Below are positions 57,201 through 64,000 of a stretch of 64,000 bases of DNA, piece after piece (the stretch's first letter is position 1; every line of letters starts with the position of its first letter). Both the position numbers and the translations under genes were made by a program. Origin of the DNA: Escarpia spicata (lineage: Eukaryota > Annelida > Polychaeta > Sabellida > Siboglinidae); assembly GCA_963995525.1 (NCBI GenBank), contig OZ023211.1, forward strand, positions 58,439,127 through 58,503,126, given 5' to 3'. The notes under the pieces are model-generated. The model did no database searches. It was given only the letters and a program-made list of their open reading frames with translations, and was not told the DNA's origin.

Positions 57201-58866
57201 AAGTGTTAATCAATCCAAATAAAATCTCCCTAGGCAATGGCATGGTCAAACAAATTTTTTTAAATACCCCTGTATTGTATAATTTGTGTACTGGTCCTCA
57301 CCATGCAGCATATAGAAATAATTGCTTTTTTCACGTATTACCGGTATCAACTGTTTGCATAGCGTAACTCTTTATGTTCATCTAAACAACTAAAAAATGT
57401 GCATGCATGTGTGTGAGTGTGTGTACACACATATACACAAACACATACACAAAAGTTATCAGTCATACGCATATGTGACCTGCCAAAAATAAAGTGGATG
57501 CTCACACCCAGTAATAAGTTGAAAAATTGTAAAATGAAGTTGTGTTTTGGGATTCCACAAATCACAAGCTTTACACTGTTAACTCACATGTTGAATTATC
57601 TTCAGCAGTTTTGGATTTATTGCTAAAATTGAAGCAAACTTTAAAAAAATCCCATTTTGAGAAATGATGTCATTTCGATTCATTGTATATTGTTTTTTAT
57701 TATGTGGGTGTACAGATGTATGTCTTTTATTAGTTTGGATTATATGTCGAAGAAAATAATCTGGACATTGAAAGTTGAGATTATAAGGTATGCATTTATG
57801 CCAAAATAAAAAAAATTATGAGAAATGACAAATACTGTTATTTCTGGCTCATGTGCAGAATATGTCTGTGCGACTTAACACCTGGTTAACTCACACACAC
57901 AAGACACCCACACACAACACACAACACACACCCACACAATGCACACCCACACAACGCACACCCACAAAACACGACGCACACAACACACACCCACACAACA
58001 CACAGCCACACCACACGCACCACACACAACACGCACCACACACAACACGCACCCATACAGCACGCACCCACACAACACACACCCACACAATGCACACACA
58101 CGCAACGCATACACACGCAATGCACACACGCAACATACACCCACGCAGCGCACACCCACACAGCGCACACCCACACAACACACACCCACACAACGCACTC
58201 ACACTCAATGCACACACACGCAACACACCCACATAACATACACCCACACAGCACACACACACTCAACGCACACCCACGCAACGCACACACACGCAACACA
58301 TCCACACAACACACACCCACACAATGCACACACACTCAACGCACAGTCGCACACCCACGCAACGCACACACACGCAACATACACCCTCACAATGCACACC
58401 CACGCATACTCCACATGATATCTTAGAATATGCCTGTGCGATTTAACATCCGGTTCACTGTTGTGGGTCAAACATCAGGCACACGCACAACACAAACCCA
58501 TGCCTACTCTTCGTGAGATTCTCCCGTTTGTTTCAGTTGTGTGCTTGCAACATTCCCTTGGCTCTGTACCTGGGCCACTGTCTTGACATAGCGGTGAGTG
58601 AGCACCGTCGCCCGCCTCCCGCTAGACCGTTCCTCACCTGGCTCCAACGACACTTCCTCTTCATCTGGCTTCTCTTCTGGCTCACATACTGCGCTGTGTT
58701 CGTTGTCTACCTCCCGTACGGCTTCCTCGCCGGTGTCCTGTGTCCCATCTGCACGTGGGCCTTCCCGTTTGTCGTGTACCTCAGATGGTCGGCACTGAGG
58801 AAGGGACTGACGGTGGTACCAGATGAAGATTTACACCATGAGGCTGAGAAACAGTTACACGAGTAA
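34966..58866 (+). CDS. TMEM62: TMEM62-type membrane metallophosphoesterase, 14 coding exons, complete
   Basis: Exons: 34966-35181, 36776-36887, 41967-42104, 42614-42659, 47972-48119, 48393-48511, 48830-48952, 49262-49417, 50240-50399, 54388-54501, 55048-55129, 55452-55583, 56875-56993, 58537-58866. All are GT-AG and phase-consistent, giving 664 residues (human TMEM62 is about 640). Calcineurin-like phosphoesterase motifs are all present: DIH (75-77), GD (110-111), GNHD (153-156), GH (243-244), GHLH (268-271). An N-terminal signal-anchor (about 13-33) and five or six C-terminal helices frame the catalytic domain. The orthologue's substrate is not established, so no specific reaction is claimed. 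The introns host several transposons but no exon is disrupted. Confidence 0.94.
35182..36775. other. TMEM62 intron 1
   Basis: AT-rich unique DNA; no feature recognised. Confidence 0.4.
36776..36887 (+). CDS. TMEM62: TMEM62 exon 2: first metal-binding motif
   Basis: Encodes ISDIHISKYRLRDISQDLLT ending VTVVSG; D75 and H77 are the DxH metal ligands. Acceptor gttgcag, donor gtaagg. Confidence 0.92.
36899..39042. repeat. Repeat-rich part of TMEM62 intron 2
   Basis: About 36899-36935 (tttagtcctttggccgaagg) and the inverted 39007-39042 (ccaaaggacttcggggccac) look like ends of a dispersed element. Inside, 37250-37410 and 38455-38630 are diverged direct copies (shared: gactaatctntaattggtcac and gacccctgttanactg). 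These bracket the reverse-transcriptase piece at 37903-38193. Confidence 0.5.
37903..38193 (-). mobile_element. Non-LTR reverse transcriptase fragment
   Basis: Minus strand open for 96 codons: LYCAFIDSKKAFDLVDR (RT motif with catalytic Asp), GINGIVLKVVYNM, and EVWQGENLCPLLFAIYLNHF (the GVRQGE..SPLLF motif). 5' and 3' parts are missing or unreadable. Confidence 0.85.
39790..39868 (+). other. tRNA-like pol III promoter unit (left arm)
   Basis: Contains an A box TAGCTCAGTGGG (39798-39809) and B box GGTTCAATCC (39853-39862) at normal tRNA spacing. The acceptor stem does not pair (gtcccgc versus ctgacagc), so it is tRNA-derived, not a functional tRNA. Confidence 0.7.
39933..39976 (-). ncRNA. Candidate minimal hammerhead ribozyme (Penelope end)
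   Basis: Minus strand: GGTA, CTGATGA, a 20-nt helix II hairpin (GTCGGCG/CGTCAAC with one mismatch), GAAA, GCC, TC, TACC. Helix I is GGTA/TACC, helix III is almost absent, and cleavage would be after TC. An extra A sits between CTGATGA and helix II, so activity is uncertain. Minimal hammerheads are known in Penelope-like elements. Confidence 0.55.
40454..40497 (+). ncRNA. Candidate minimal hammerhead ribozyme (Penelope end)
   Basis: Same 44-nt motif as 39933-39976 on the opposite strand: GGTA 40454-40457, CTGATGA 40458-40464, GAAA 40485-40488, TACC 40494-40497. Confidence 0.55.
41047..41129 (-). other. tRNA-like pol III promoter unit (right arm)
   Basis: Inverted counterpart of the left-arm unit: B box at 41055-41064 and A box at 41111-41122, read on the minus strand. 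Confidence 0.7.
41967..42104 (+). CDS. TMEM62: TMEM62 exon 3: GD and GNH motifs
   Basis: Encodes DLTDAREYNWHGSKQEVFEW through KTVWLDIRGNH; contains the GD and GNHD metal-site motifs. Acceptor ttggcag, donor gtaagt. Confidence 0.93.
42614..42659 (+). CDS. TMEM62: TMEM62 exon 4: 46-nt microexon
   Basis: Encodes (D)AFSVPSWSNSENMF, completing GNHDAF. Acceptor tgttgtag, donor gtgtgt. Phase bookkeeping (2 nt in, 2 nt out) fits both neighbours. Confidence 0.88.
42660..43257. other. TMEM62 intron 4, left part
   Basis: No recognised coding sequence; a purine-rich stretch at about 42680-42760. Confidence 0.35.
43258..47530 (-). mobile_element. Second Penelope-like copy, split by a hAT element
   Basis: Minus strand. 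43314-43540 encodes EEQGELVYQIPCKTCGAEHI then GETGRLFKVRLEEHRKDADN, the GIY-YIG endonuclease core; 47350-47480 encodes SFLDAKFTRKEDGSVKSTVY. Compared with the copy at 62389-63300, about 130 codons between these blocks are deleted. At 43258-43312 a 24-bp inverted repeat (gggaattaccaactacctca) marks a head-to-head 3' end. Confidence 0.85.
43549..47341 (-). mobile_element. hAT DNA transposon, 3793 bp, decayed or interrupted transposase
   Basis: Terminal inverted repeat CAGGCCTGGGGT at both ends, flanked by the 8-bp target duplication GTACCAAC (43541-43548 and 47342-47349), diagnostic for hAT. Minus-strand transposase pieces: 45800-46215 (ALISLIAHDLLPLALVES, VSIILDLWSNWQMRGFLGVT), 45550-45820 (VTDVITDNASNVVKAF, GTCFAHRLQLVIKDG), 44647-44946 (AKVITRWNSELESIRSIL), 44160-44631 with the C-terminal dimerisation block (DPLAFWKAHQ, then RFLHVPASSAPVERLFSVAG in a shifted frame). 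Frame changes suggest decay, though introns are possible. Confidence 0.92.
47972..48119 (+). CDS. TMEM62: TMEM62 exon 5
   Basis: Encodes KFSVQGKNNRSYRYTYQSPD and the family signature FDATPDPGPRRPFNFFG. Acceptor taatttcag, donor gtattt. Confidence 0.93.
48393..48511 (+). CDS. TMEM62: TMEM62 exon 6: GH motif
   Basis: Encodes EMMDEVEGLVATSQDSNVTI then LFGHYPSSM; H244 is the expected catalytic/metal histidine. Donor gtcagt. Confidence 0.92.
48830..48952 (+). CDS. TMEM62: TMEM62 exon 7: GHLH motif
   Basis: Encodes KCVVYLCGHLHTLLDGIPRM and LELELGDWKKSR; H269 and H271 complete the metal site. Donor gtatta is weak and is followed at once by a pyrimidine-rich array. Confidence 0.93.
48960..49165. 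repeat. (CCCT)n pyrimidine-rich array
   Basis: Fills most of the 309-bp TMEM62 intron 7, starting within 10 bp of the exon 7 donor. Confidence 0.93.
49262..49417 (+). CDS. TMEM62: TMEM62 exon 8
   Basis: Encodes YRVFAVDHGLFSFVDHTFGS and WPVVLITNPKHAQYS, ending STHIR; highly similar to the human YRIFAFDHDLFSF region. Confidence 0.93.
49418..50239. other. TMEM62 intron 8
   Basis: AT-rich, no feature recognised. Confidence 0.35.
50240..50399 (+). CDS. TMEM62: TMEM62 exon 9
   Basis: Encodes ILVFSKVPTQSVRVTIDNVN through MHQMDVKVT, a beta-rich segment after the catalytic domain. Two overlapping donors (gtaagtaagt) exist; the first keeps phase 0. Confidence 0.9.
51062..53475 (-). pseudogene. Tigger/pogo-family transposase, decayed
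   Basis: Minus strand, N to C: KRKCLDLKAKIAIIPSKDDG and GIGPSSLSTILKNRDK (first HTH, 53290-53473); AALFKWFCDIRTSQNIPTNA and KADEIAAKLNVP (CENP-B HTH, 53130-53260); AFIKDLPDLLRHFFPRDIYN (about 52970-53040); the DETGLFF box (catalytic Asp) expanded into an array; FFRLLPDKTFALKGKTCHGD (about 51975-52030); ATVLLGANMDGTNKLKPLLI; LLFIDNCTAH (second Asp, about 51735); PPNTTSVTQGIIANF (51640-51671) and a C-terminal tail to the stop at 51069. Contains a stop and several frameshifts. In TMEM62 intron 9. Confidence 0.9.
52021..52989 (-). repeat. 51-bp in-frame array of Tigger catalytic box, 19 copies
   Basis: Each unit encodes DIYNVDETGLFFHISPR on the minus strand; the D of DETGLFF is the first catalytic Asp of pogo transposases. 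51 is a multiple of 3 and the frame is kept across the array. Two copies change the Asp to Tyr, and the N-terminal-most copy has a stop (D-stop-IGLFF). Long ORFs in other frames here are shadows. Confidence 0.92.
54212..54288. repeat. (GT)n microsatellite
   Basis: About 75 bp of pure GT in TMEM62 intron 9. Confidence 0.95.
54388..54501 (+). CDS. TMEM62: TMEM62 exon 10
   Basis: Encodes DIQGHTHIEHQPFCLHGQCD and IGFPFFARFVLMSDFATV, phase 0 to 0. Acceptor ctttctcaag, donor gtgagt. Confidence 0.87.
55048..55129 (+). CDS. TMEM62: TMEM62 exon 11: transmembrane helix
   Basis: Encodes VRMSFWVVFALTVLPLILFK LMYRRLL, a transmembrane helix matching the human MARVLFVLIVLSQL helix. Confidence 0.9.
55452..55583 (+). 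CDS. TMEM62: TMEM62 exon 12: transmembrane helix
   Basis: Encodes (V)AVSGTWHNCLARRLQTLL and STDSVIYPLIAFDIYLAA. Two in-phase acceptors 6 nt apart (after 55451 or 55457) would give or omit two residues. Confidence 0.87.
55584..56874. other. TMEM62 intron 12
   Basis: AT-rich, no feature recognised; short ORFs have no family resemblance. Confidence 0.35.
56875..56993 (+). CDS. TMEM62: TMEM62 exon 13
   Basis: Encodes PWFVGELLNGHIGACFVYGM FVKGTYIPGG, matching the human PWFFGEIIDGKFGCCFSFG block. Acceptor ttgtgacag, donor gtgagc. Confidence 0.93.
57885..58410. repeat. CA-rich minisatellite in TMEM62 intron 13
   Basis: Irregular cacacccacacaacgcac-type units. A ~25-bp sequence (atgtctgtgcgacttaacac) before it recurs just after it (58433-58452), suggesting the array expanded inside a duplication. 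Confidence 0.88.
58537..58866 (+). CDS. TMEM62: TMEM62 terminal exon: last membrane helices and stop
   Basis: Starts LCACNIPLALYLGHCLDIA; two further helices (FLFIWLLFWLTYCAVFVVYL and a Cys/Trp-rich one) end in a charged tail, stop at 58864-58866. Acceptor gtttgtttcag. Poly(A) signals AATAAA occur at 59290-59295 and 59296-59301. Confidence 0.92.
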   Translation: MCACNIPLALYLGHCLDIAVSEHRRPPPARPFLTWLQRHFLFIWLLFWLTYCAVFVVYLPYGFLAGVLCPICTWAFPFVVYLRWSALRKGLTVVPDEDLHHEAEKQLHE

Positions 58867-60740
58867 CACAACTACCCAATTTTGCTAGTCAATGGTGGAT
58901 GGCACAGTACATAGACACACGATCCGGACAAGATCACACTGATTTTAACCGGGTGTTCTATGTTTCTTTTGTGTATACATTGTTTTAATGTTGAATTACA
59001 GGAGTAGAAGTGTAGTGATATGTCAACGTACATTATTTACAAAGTTTTGGCATTCATTAACCTTTTATTTAATTGGCATTAATTAGTTGTCTGCAGTCTA
59101 ACCCTGTTTCTCAGCCTAGGGGACTTCATAGTCAGCGGATGGATGCGGTAAATAAGTAAACGATTGCCCAATATTGTACATTTACTGTATCAACATAAAC
59201 GTTTACATTTTACGCAAAATTTACGCAATAATATATTTTGTTCAAGTTCCCAAACTGTGGATGTGATGTGATTGTAAAAATTGATGCAAAATAAAAATAA
59301 AAATTATATCTGCTAAAAGTTGTAACTGTTGTTCTGTGATAATGGTTAGTCGTCAAGTTGTTGTGTCAGCTGTGCTAAATAATCAATGTATATATAACTG
59401 TTTTCAAATCAAATGTAAGGAGATGGATTAAAAGTCTTGCCTTATTATATGTGAGAAATAATATCTTATATAGCGCCCTATCCAAATAATTGTTCTTGGG
59501 CGCTGTACAATGGTTATCAGAAATAAATTGCTATCGTAATATCATATGTATTTTTAAATACTAATGTGCTTAATATATGTACACCGCTATATATTTCACT
59601 TGTCTTACTTACATTATATCTACATATATGACCACTCTAATTTGGGAACTTTGTAAGTGCAATGCCTCTTTCTTTGTTCATTTGCTCTGCCTTTCTGGAG
59701 GGTCTTTGTCCTACATAGGAGAGATGAGTTTGTGATCAACTAACGACAATACAACTTAAAACTAGTGGTTAACCGCACCATGGTTGGGTGTAAGTTAGTG
59801 GTTGGTTATATATCGTTGGTTTCTAGAGGTAAGAATTATTATTCACAAAATTCAGTCGCAACTCATTTCAGGTTCGATGAAAGGTTTGTGTTCACTATTC
59901 CTTTCATTGGGGTCTTTCCAGCATATTTTTTTTTCAAATTAAGGAAATGTTATCCCAAATTCACATATAATTTATTCATATTCATAGCAAACAAGACAAA
60001 CAGTACAAAACTAACAATCTTATGATAATTTATGAAACATTAAATAAAGCAAAAATAATGTCAATTATAGAAAGTAATAAATAAAAATTAGCGTACATCC
60101 AGTAACTGCTGCCTTTTTAAGATGAGTTAGATCATGGGCCTCCTGCTCATAATTATTGCATATTATAAATATCCAGCTTCAACTTGTTATATGCAATAAT
60201 AAAGGAAAAGTTTGAGATGCATACAAAACTAGAAAGGTCTATACGACATGTTTCAGTCTGTTAAATTACTGAATAAATATGTGGATCCAAAACAATAGTT
60301 TATCCCAAAAGTCAATTAATGCTAGGGAAAGAGGAGCACTTGTGGTGATAACAATAATTTTATATATCTTCAAATTTATTGAATTAATAATTATGGATCA
60401 AATTATGTGCAGACTGCTGCGGTTTTTATACCGAGAATAGAAGTTTTTTTCACTCCAACCACATCATAGTATATAGAGGATCACAATTTCACAAATACAT
60501 ATATAAAACATGAATCGTTATACAAAATATAAATATTTATAAATTGGGTGATAATTACCCAGTAATCTACAATACTAATTGTTTAAAGTCATATTTATAC
60601 AGGTTACTGGATAACATACACTTTGTAGAACATAATTATAGTTTTAAGTCATGCAAGATGAATTTTGACATGTCAATTGTGTCTGGATCATTGGTCTAGC
60701 ATATGTACAAAATTATGCTTATTTGGGCTCGATCTAATAC
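58867..60740. other. 3' UTR of TMEM62 and intergenic DNA
   Basis: Poly(A) signals at 59290-59301. 59455-59525 (tatagcgccctatccaaata and gggcgctgtacaat) resembles a common retroposon tail. The rest is AT-rich with no recognised gene. Confidence 0.5.
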
Positions 60741-61494
60741 ATGAAGACAAATTTAATTCACAAATCGTCTAACTTGGTACATTCATATAAAAGTGAATTT
60801 CATCGCCTATTACACCTTCATCACAAATGTTAGTCTCTCATTCCTAGATATATTAAAGTTTCTTCTGTTAGTAACGGGCAATTTGTATGTTCCTATTCTG
60901 AATTGAAATAATGCTTTTTTAAAGTGTTCGGGAAGAGTTGGTATATACCTTTCTTTTCCATGGGAGAATTTAAAAAGTCGATATATCACATTATCATTAC
61001 TATCATTTATAATTCTACTGTAGCAAAGTTGCTTAAATCGATCACGTTCACATTATAATCTTGGCACCTATTTTATAATCATGTGTTCACCACATATAAT
61101 TAATGCCATTACTTTTTAAAATGTTTCTAACACATTTAATCCAAGGTGACAGGTGTACATTTAAAAAATGAAAATTATATAAGATTGTGTACATGACCTT
61201 ATTAAGTTTATTCTCACTATTCACACATACCACACCTATCCTCAAACAACTACACTGCCTGCCAATCGAACAGAGGGTCATCTACAAAATATCCACGACT
61301 ATATTCAAGACAATCCACCGTGTCTCTCCTACTTACTTGTGCAACCTCGTCAAACAGTATCTGCCATCCCGTGAAAATCTGTGCTCTGCAAACAAGTTAC
61401 TCCTAGTAGAACACAAACCGAAAAACTTGAGGGGAGCACTATCGTTTGTAGTATCTGCAGCAAAGATCTGGAAGGCGCTTCCAGACAATGTGAG

Positions 61495-61945
61495 AGCTAC
61501 TACAACAATCAACACCTTCAAAACAATGTTAGAGCTACTACAACAATCAACACCTTCAAAACAATGTTAGACCTACTACAACAATCAACACCTTCCAAAC
61601 AATGTTAGAGCTACTACAACAATCAACACCTTCAAAACAATGTTAGAGCTACTACAACAATCAACACCTTCAAAACAATGTTAGAGCTACTACAACAATC
61701 AACACCTTCAAAACAATGTTAGAGCTACTACAACAATCAACACCTTCCAAACAATGTTAGAGCTACTACAACAATCAACACCTTCCAAACAATGTTAGAG
61801 CTACTACAACAATCAACACCTTCAAAACAATGTTAGAGCTACTACAACAATCAACACCTTCCAAACAATGTTAGAGCTACTACAACAATCAACACCTTCA
61901 AAACAATGTTAGAGCTACTACAACAATCAACACCTTCAAAACAGC
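61495..61945 (+). repeat. 38-bp array in LINE C-terminus, about 12 copies
   Basis: Unit gttagagctactacaacaat plus caacaccttcaaaacaat, derived from the codons for NVRATTTINTFKT just before the LINE stop. 38 is not a multiple of 3, so the frame shifts every unit. Confidence 0.93.
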
Positions 61946-62352
61946 CTTGAAAACCCACCTCTTAAAAATATACTTAGAATAAGACGTGGTGTGATTTGGA
62001 CATTTCCTGGACATTGTATAATACTGATCTTATACTATTTATGAACATACTTTTATTGTATTTATTATATTACTTATAATATCGTAACATTTATTGTGTA
62101 TATATATATATATATATTGATATAGATTTTTAGAAAAGTATTAACGAATCTACACAATAACGATTTTTTATTTTATGATGTGTAATTAATGATACTCATT
62201 TTTTTATTTCTGGAATGTTGCTCTTATTATATTTTAGAATACTGGTTTTACAATTAATAAAATTACTATTATTACTGAACATTCTTCAGGATAGTTCGTT
62301 TTCAAATTAGAAATTTTCATTTTTCATATCCAAGAATCATGTTAAATTACCT

Positions 62353-62396
62353 GGTAGAGGCTTTCGTTGACGTGTCACGCCGACTTCATCAGTACC
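62353..62396 (-). ncRNA. Candidate minimal hammerhead ribozyme (Penelope end)
   Basis: 44-nt motif identical in layout to that at 39933-39976: GGTA, CTGATGA, helix II, GAAA, TC, TACC on the minus strand. Confidence 0.55.
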
Positions 62397-63398
62397 TATG
62401 ACGCTGAATGACGTCATCGTACACGTGAGGCAGTTCGTAATTGCCCTCGTCTCTGTTGATGGGTGTTTTGGTTTTTCTGATCCAGATGGCTTCTTTGATC
62501 TGCCGAATCCTTCTGTTGGATTCTTTGTCTACAATTTTCACTCCCTCCCAGTCTATGATATGGTTTTCAGTTGTCGTAAGGGCGGATTTATTGATGGTAG
62601 CCATCAATCTTTTTTTCCCGCTCCTTGTGTATTTCTCATTTTTCGTGTTGTCTACGTCCTTTCTGTGTTCCTCCAGTCTTGTTTTGAGTAGTCTTCCTGT
62701 CTCTCCAATGTACTCAGCACCACAATTCTTGCACGGTATTTGGTACACCAGTTCGCCCTGTTCTTCTAGCTGTACTTTGTCCTTGGGATGTACCAACAGG
62801 TGCCTGAGGGTGGTGTGGGGACGCATGGCCGTTGCTACTCCATACTTTTTTAGTACTCGATGTACTCTCTCTGAGACCCCCTCTATGTATGGGATGACTA
62901 CTTGGCTCCGATAGTTTTTGTCCTTTGTCTTTTTGTTGGTCTTTTTCTTCTTACTGCTATCTGTCACCTTTTTCAAGGCCCACGACGGATAGCCACATAC
63001 TCTTAGAGCTCTTCTCAGGTGTTCCACCTCTTCTTTCTTGTCCCTCTCCACCGAAGTTATTGTCTCACACCTGTTCATAAGGGTTCTGACAACTCCCAAC
63101 TTCTGATGTTTGGGGTGGTGGGATGCAAAATTCAGGTATTGGTCAGTGTGCGTCTTCTTCCTGTACACTGTGGACTTCACACTGCCATCTTCCTTTCTGG
63201 TGAACTTTGCATCCAAGAAGGGCATGCTGTTGTTCTCTTCGTCTTCCCGCGTGAAAATGATGCTATCTGTGGGGTCTACAGTGTGCATGTGTTGTTGTAA
63301 AGAAGCCATCTGGATCAGAAAAACCAAAACACCCATCAACAGAGACGAGGGCAATTACGAACTGCCTCACGTGTACGATGACGTCATTCAGCGTCATA

Positions 63399-63442
63399 GG
63401 TACTGATGAAGTCGGCGTGACACGTCAACGAAAGCCTCTACC
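63399..63442 (+). ncRNA. Candidate minimal hammerhead ribozyme (Penelope end)
   Basis: Plus-strand copy: GGTA 63399-63402, CTGATGA 63403-63409, GAAA 63430-63433, TACC 63439-63442. With 62353-62396 it forms an inverted pair around the Penelope body. Confidence 0.55.
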
Positions 63443-64000
63443 AGGTAATTTAACATGATTCTTGGATATGAAAAATGAAAATTTCTAATTTAATAAAATT
63501 ACTACTTTAAAGTCACCAATGGTCAAATACTGTGCAAGCGCTACGAGCGCCTCTACGGCAGATACCGGCGCTATATAAGGCTTCATTATTATTATTATTA
63601 CGTTTTAATATTCTTGTCCAATAACAAATCATTCTCTGTCTTATAATGATCGACAGTGGATATCTTCCTCGCTCTCCATATAATTATCTCTAATGAGAGA
63701 ATTTGGACACTCCAAAACAAAAATGAATTTATAGAATTTAGTATGCACTGAAATGAATTTACAGAATTTAGTATGCATTTTCTCTAATATAGCAACATTT
63801 TCATAGCCCCACATTTCACAATCATACAATAAGATTGTACCGGAGACTGATCCGCATTTTAGGGCAAAACGCCACCTGGAGTGTCTTCTCAACAAATGCG
63901 GAAGTTCAGTTGCATGATGGCGTCGCCCGCAACAGAGATAGTGAGTGATTTGCCAACGGTTCATTCGACAACTTCAGCCTTGTCGACGACCGAAATTAAA

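Larger units (their letters stand above)
62269..63491 (-). mobile_element. Penelope-like element, 5'-truncated, with an inverted 3'-end copy
   Basis: Minus strand 63297-62389 encodes the ORF C-terminus: SMPFLDAKFTRKEDGSVKST, a ~130-residue linker, LVYQIPCKNCGAEYIGETGR (GIY-YIG endonuclease core, with R and E downstream in LLKTRLEEH), then HIIDWEGVKIVDKESNRR to the stop. 63297-63491 is the same 3' end in opposite orientation, giving inverted pseudo-terminal repeats. The 13-bp direct repeat AATAAAATTACTA flanks it (62256-62268, 63492-63504). The reverse transcriptase palm is missing, so the copy cannot be autonomous. Confidence 0.9.
61216..63600 (+). mobile_element. 5'-truncated LINE 3' end (CR1/jockey-like), inserted in the older LINE and split by Penelope
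   Basis: Plus strand: TPILKQLHCLPIEQRVIYKI, TIFKTIHRVSPTYLCNLVKQ, LSFVVSAAKIWKALPDNVRA, the usual C-terminus of such LINEs, then a 38-bp array and the ending TALKTHLLKIYLE. The 3' UTR runs to 62268, resumes at 63492 and ends ggcgctatataaggcttc followed by (ATT)n at about 63582-63600. Confidence 0.8.
60740..63964 (-). mobile_element. LINE remnant split into two parts by later insertions
   Basis: Right part 63590-63964 (minus) encodes GTILLYDCEMWGYENVAILE and, in a second frame, RQRMICYWTRILKR. Left part 60740-61215 (minus) encodes SPWIKCVRNILKSNGINYMW and then FKKALFQFRIGTYKLPVTNR ending IGDEIHFYMNVPS. The order and content match one LINE C-terminal region interrupted at about 61215/63590. 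A 30-bp duplication in the right part repeats HTKFCKFIS. Many frameshifts. Confidence 0.75.

Noticed and set aside
57886..58471. Overlapping Cys/Val and His/Thr-rich ORFs
   Set aside because: Readings of the CA-rich array in TMEM62 intron 13.
59765..60025. 86-codon ORF downstream of TMEM62
   Set aside because: No family resemblance, AT-rich context, no splice or poly(A) support.

Overview
The window is animal nuclear DNA, most likely from a marine invertebrate bilaterian; the species cannot be fixed from sequence alone. Supporting signs are AT-rich non-coding DNA, GT-AG introns of about 0.3 to 6 kb, many minisatellites, and a varied set of transposons: Penelope-like, several non-LTR LINEs, hAT, Tigger/pogo and a Harbinger-like MITE. 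No prokaryotic gene organisation is present.

Two genes can be reconstructed exon by exon with consistent splice phases, and they are divergent. On the minus strand, 19 coding exons from 32229 down to 227 encode a TANGO1/MIA3-type ER exit-site receptor. In order it has a signal peptide, a MIA-type SH3-like domain, a long lumenal linker that is Q/P-rich, then acidic, then a K/E helix, a paired intramembrane/transmembrane segment, and cytosolic coiled coils. The proline-rich tail lies beyond the left edge. On the plus strand, 14 coding exons from 34966 to 58866 encode a complete TMEM62-type membrane metallophosphoesterase of 664 residues. About 2.7 kb of GC-rich, internally repeated DNA separates the two start codons.

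Layout: 1-32229 TANGO1 with large intronic arrays (19/17 bp, 79 bp, 39/40 bp, 43 bp, 22 bp, 30 bp, GACA, GT, 18 bp) and, in intron 1, a LINE interrupted by an RTE-like LINE; 32230-34965 intergenic; 34966-58866 TMEM62, whose introns hold a LINE piece, a long fold-back element with tRNA-like promoters split by a Penelope palindrome, a Penelope copy split by a 3.8 kb hAT with an 8-bp target duplication, and a decayed Tigger transposase; 58867-64000 intergenic, with a three-layer nest of LINE, LINE and Penelope.

The most unusual theme is minisatellites grown from functional or coding boundaries. A 79-bp unit carrying the 3' half and 5' splice site of TANGO1 exon 16 is present 30 times. A 43-bp unit carrying the 3' splice site of exon 14 is repeated about ten times, and the exon 19 acceptor is partly duplicated. 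In the transposons, a 51-bp unit encoding the catalytic-Asp box of Tigger is repeated in frame 19 times, and the C-termini of two unrelated LINEs carry 45-bp (7x) and 38-bp (about 12x) arrays. Four candidate minimal hammerhead ribozymes sit as two inverted pairs in the Penelope ends.
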